From contig CM059188.1 in assembly GCA_030323885.1 (NCBI GenBank), forward strand, positions 113,440,776 to 113,504,775: a stretch of DNA of 64,000 nucleotides, read 5' to 3'. How positions within the stretch are numbered: the first letter of the stretch is position 1; every line of letters starts with the position of its first letter. Origin of the DNA: Branchipolynoe longqiensis (lineage: Eukaryota; Annelida; Polychaeta; Phyllodocida; Polynoidae). Below are positions 61,051-64,000 of this stretch, piece by piece. The notes beneath the pieces were generated by a model that saw only the letters and a list, made by a program, of their open reading frames with translations, did not search any database and was not told the origin of the DNA. A program made the position numbers and the translations under genes.

Positions 61051-61325
61051 AGTCCATCTCCCCGCTACCCCCCCCCCCCCGCCCCTGCACACACACCCAT
61101 TGCCGGCAGTAGGAGACTGCAGTGCTTGTAATAGGTTGGCAGGGTTCAGGGATGTTCCGAGCTATGCGTGTGGGAGGTAGCCATTCTTACTGGATGGTGG
61201 GGGGGGGGGGTGTCTAGGGGAGGGGTCTGGAGGAGGGGTCTGACGGGGGAGGGGAGGATGACAAACTCCACAATATTACTACGGTACATTGGCTGTGTAG
61301 GTGAACTGACTGGATGAGTGTCTGT
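61051..61325. other. unassigned, with C and G runs
   Basis: Cytosine run at 61068-61080 and guanine run at 61198-61210. No gene recognised. Confidence 0.35.
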
Positions 61326-61731
61326 CTGTTGTTGTTTTACGTGCTAGCAACATCTAAGGTCATATCAAGACGGGAACTGACTGGAGGTATAAATGGTTTT
61401 TTGATTGGCTGTTGGAGTTTTATGTCCTGGCAGCATCTAAGGTCATATCAGGGCAGGTGCCGACTTGTGAGACTGCACACTGATAGCGAATGTATAGTGC
61501 TGCCCCACTGGGAAGTGAGGCCACCAGCAGCATGACCTGATATCCCACTCAGTCAGGTTATCCTGACACTGAGCCAACCAGTCCTTGCCCTATGCTATTA
61601 GTTCAGATCGCTGGGCTAGGAAGCGACAACTATCAATTTCTAAGTCATTGGTTTGAATCGACCAATAATCGAACTCCCGATTTCCCGCACGGGAAGCCCC
61701 GCTCTGCCGATTTGGCCAGGGCGTTCGCTAG
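61326..61731 (-). mobile_element. SINE-A tail fragment and full SINE-A copy, both minus
   Basis: 61326-61383 is a type 2 tail (TTGTTGTTTTACGTGCTAGC to GGGAACTGACTGG). 61400-61731 is a full type 1 copy (GATTGGCTGTTGGAGTTTTA to GCCGATTTGGCCAGGGCG). They stand head-to-tail, separated by about 16 bp. Confidence 0.85.
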
Positions 61732-61872
61732 GGGGTGTAAGTAGCATATGGAATGTGCGCGCTGATGCGGAATATGTTCTAAACTCGGATTGTGTAGCCT
61801 AGATACACCTAGGGTCGCCCGCAAATCCACCCGGATATCCATGTTTACTATGAAGCTTATCCGCGAAGCCTA
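61732..61872. other. unassigned spacer between SINEs
   Basis: Short unassigned sequence with repeated CCTAGATACACCTAGG-like bases near 61798. Confidence 0.3.
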
Positions 61873-62143
61873 CGTTCACGGTCGAGTCAAACCAATGACT
61901 TATATAATTGGTACATGTCAATTCCTAGCCTGGCGCTCGACATTAATAGTGTAGGGCAAGGACTGGTTAGCTCAGTGTCAGGATAATGTGAATGTGTGCG
62001 ATATCAGATCATGGTGCCTTTGGCCTGATTTACCAGTAAGTCAGCACTATAAAGTCGCCATGAGTGCGCACTTTCACAAGTCGGTACCCAGTCATGATAT
62101 GAATTACCTTAGATGTTGCCAGGACGTAACCAATCAACCAATA
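61873..62143 (+). mobile_element. SINE-A, head-truncated
   Basis: Begins at CACGGTCGAGTCAAACCAAT, so only the B-box end of the head remains. Body GTGTAGGGCAAGGACTGGTT and tail GATGTTGCCAGGACGTAACC. A GAATTACC insertion interrupts GATATGACCTTAG. Confidence 0.85.
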
Positions 62144-62419
62144 TATGCTACAGTTCCAGCACCAGCTGGCCCTGGGTGCAGAGGTACTTTAGGCTATGGT
62201 GTATTGCAGTAGGAATGGGCGCTGTCGGGGCCTGCGTTGTGTGTACGGCCGGGTGTTGGAAGTAGGTCGGGTGTCGGACAGTTGACAATGTCGGTGGGGG
62301 GTGCAGGGAGGGGGTGCGGAAGGCTGTGGGGGCTGGGTGGGGTGTGGAGGGAGTCGGTGCTTTGCTGTAATTGAATGTGCTGATGGGCTCACGACATTTC
62401 GGCGCGAGCAGTCCCTGGG
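62144..62419. other. unassigned, G-rich
   Basis: GGTCGGGTGTCGG-type words near 62254-62280, otherwise nothing recognised. Confidence 0.35.
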
Positions 62420-63470
62420 GGAGGGCTGCTGACAGACTGCTGACAGACTGCTGACAGGCTGCTAACAGACTTCTGAGAGACTTTTGGCCTGCTGCTGACA
62501 AATAGCTGACAGATTGCTGACAGACTGCTGGTGAGCTGCTGGTGAGCTGCTGACAGACTGCTGGTGAGCTACTGACAGACTGCTAGTGAGCTACTGACAA
62601 ACTGTTGACCGCATGCTGACAGAATGCTGACAGAATGCTGACATTCTTCTGACAGGCTGCTGATGAGCTGCTGACAAATAGCTGATAGACTGCTGGCAGA
62701 CTTCTGACAAACTGTTGAAAGCATGCTGACAGAATGGTGACAAAATGCTGACAGTCTGCTGACAGAATGCTGACAGACTTCTGACAGGCTGCTGTTGAGT
62801 TGCTGACAAATAGCTGACAGAATTCTGGGAGACTTCTGACAAACTGTTGAAAGCATCCTGATAGAATGCTGAGAGACTACTGACAGAATGCTGCCAGGCT
62901 GATGGCCTGCTGCTTACTGACTGCTGACAGACTGCTGACAGAGTGCTGACAGACTGCTGGTGAGCTGCTGACAGACCGTTGACAGCATGCTGACAGAATG
63001 CTGACAGAATGCTGACAGAATGCTGACAGCCTTCTGACAGGATGCTGGTGAGCTGCTGACAAATACCTGACAGACTGCTGGCAGACTGCTGACAAACTGT
63101 TGAAAGCATGCTGATAGAATGCTGACAGAATGCTGACAGGATGCTGACAGGATGCTGACAGACTGCTGACAGACTGATGGCCTGCTGCTGACTGACTGCT
63201 GACAGAGTGCTGACAGAGTGCTGACAGACTGCTGGAGAGCTGCTGACAGACTGCTGGTTAGCTTCTGATACATTGCTCACAGACTGCTTGTTAGCTGCTG
63301 ACAGATTGCAGAGAGATTACTTCTATACTGCTGACATGGTGCTCACAGGTTGCTGGGAGGCTGGTGCAGACTGCTGCCAGGTGACTGTCAGGTTTATGGC
63401 AGCGAGCTGTTGCGTAAATGGAGGTTTATCGACTGACTGGCAGCAGAAGAGTCCACTCCCATCATAGTGG
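62420..63470. repeat. 11-bp minisatellite ACAGACTGCTG
   Basis: About ninety degenerate units of CTGACAGACTG with AATGCTG, CTTCTG and GTGAGCTG variants. An 11-bp stop-free unit yields an 11-residue Ser/Gln/Leu/Val/Cys repeat in every minus frame (SVSSLSAVCQQ-like). Larger blocks such as CAAACTGTTGAAAGCATGCT recur at 62708 and 63092, suggesting some higher-order repetition. Confidence 0.93.
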
Positions 63471-63527
63471 TGCCAGACTGATATGCCTGGAGGCAGTTAT
63501 CTTCATTCGACCTGTTGGGCCTTCAAG

Positions 63528-63860
63528 TTAGTTGGTTGGTTGTTGTACTTTTATGGCCTCGCAACATCTAAGGTCATATCAGGACGGGTACCGAATTGTG
63601 ACAGTTCACACTCATGGTGACTTTATAGTGCTGCGCCACTGGGAAATCAGGCTGCCGGCTCCATAACCCGATATCCCACTACGTCACATTATACTGACGC
63701 TGAGCCAACCAGTCCTTGCCCTATTCTATTAATGCCGAGCGCCAGGCTAGGAAGTGACAAGTATCAATTTTATAAGTCATTGGTTGAACTTGACTGCGAA
63801 TCGAACACCCGAAATTCCGCACATGAAGCCCGCGCTCTACCGATTCGGCCACCACGCCCT
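63528..63860 (-). mobile_element. SINE-A, type 1, full length
   Basis: Plus strand GTTGGTTGTTGTACTTTTAT at the tail and CGCTCTACCGATTCGGCCAC at the head. CCAGGCTAGGAAGTGACAAG and CCTATTCTATTAATGCCGAG fit the type 1 body. Confidence 0.85.
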
Positions 63861-64000
63861 GTGGCTCTTACAGTTTCTATTTAGATATCAAATCAAGATC
63901 TCAGAGAGAGGTGGCCAGCAGTGATAGGGGCATGTCTCTGGTTATCTGAGATAGGTGTGGAATGGCTAGGTCCAATATTCTACTGGACAAGTGCGGTCGG
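63861..64000. other. unassigned window edge
   Basis: No feature recognised in the last 140 bases. Confidence 0.3.

Noticed and set aside
62591..63280. 229-codon minus-strand frame with a regular Ser-Val-Ser-Ser-Leu-Ser-Ala-Val-Cys-Gln-Gln repeat
   Set aside because: An 11-bp tandem repeat gives the same 11-residue repeat in every minus frame. No flanking domain or signal supports a protein.

Overview
The window looks like intergenic or intronic DNA from a large, repeat-rich animal genome, most likely a marine lophotrochozoan and probably a mollusc. The grounds are a tRNA-headed SINE in about thirty full or partial copies, a second SINE of a kind I associate from memory with molluscs, a LINE with an RNase H domain, a DIRS-type tyrosine-recombinase retrotransposon, and abundant animal-style minisatellites. 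I see no operons, ribosome binding sites, rRNA or intact tRNA genes. The species call is an inference and needs a database search.

Three stretches have convincing long coding capacity and all are retrotransposon genes. A 5'-truncated LINE (42629-46042, minus) keeps about 1050 open codons of reverse transcriptase, RNase H and a C-terminal CCHC finger between an 11-bp target-site duplication. A DIRS element (55439-60595, plus) has an open gag-like gene, a broken RT/RNase H region without a readable YxDD motif, and an open tyrosine recombinase with all catalytic residues. Its split inverted termini and internal complementary region are intact. The only candidate host coding sequence is one 65-nt exon-like segment at 38114-38178.

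The rest is layered repeats. SINE-A occurs in two head types sharing one body. SINE-B has three copies, all minus. TIR elements without transposase include three mariner/pogo-like MITEs, a 955-bp Harbinger-like element (11265-12219), a family of three whose ends read GGTGTCGCAGTTT or close variants, a 777-bp element (18117-18893), a 131-bp element (28016-28146) and a fold-back family. Unclassified dispersed families are labelled here K, L, M, N and P.

Tandem arrays fill much of the remainder: 40 bp (3984-4935), 13 bp (5940-6740), CA-rich (7380-8290), 10 bp (12770-13790), about 20 bp (20640-21440), about 56-66 bp (25480-26480), 32 bp with a 771-bp higher-order duplication (33620-35500), polypyrimidine (36360-37210), a hexamer (37495-37770), 23 bp (47165-47680), 20 bp (51640-52945) and 11 bp (62420-63470).

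The most unusual points are a 206-bp module shared by three TIR elements with unrelated ends, a 40-bp satellite that has grown inside one copy of dispersed repeat K, a dispersed tail (L) whose stem is conserved while its loop varies, and the complete DIRS terminal architecture around a dead RT.
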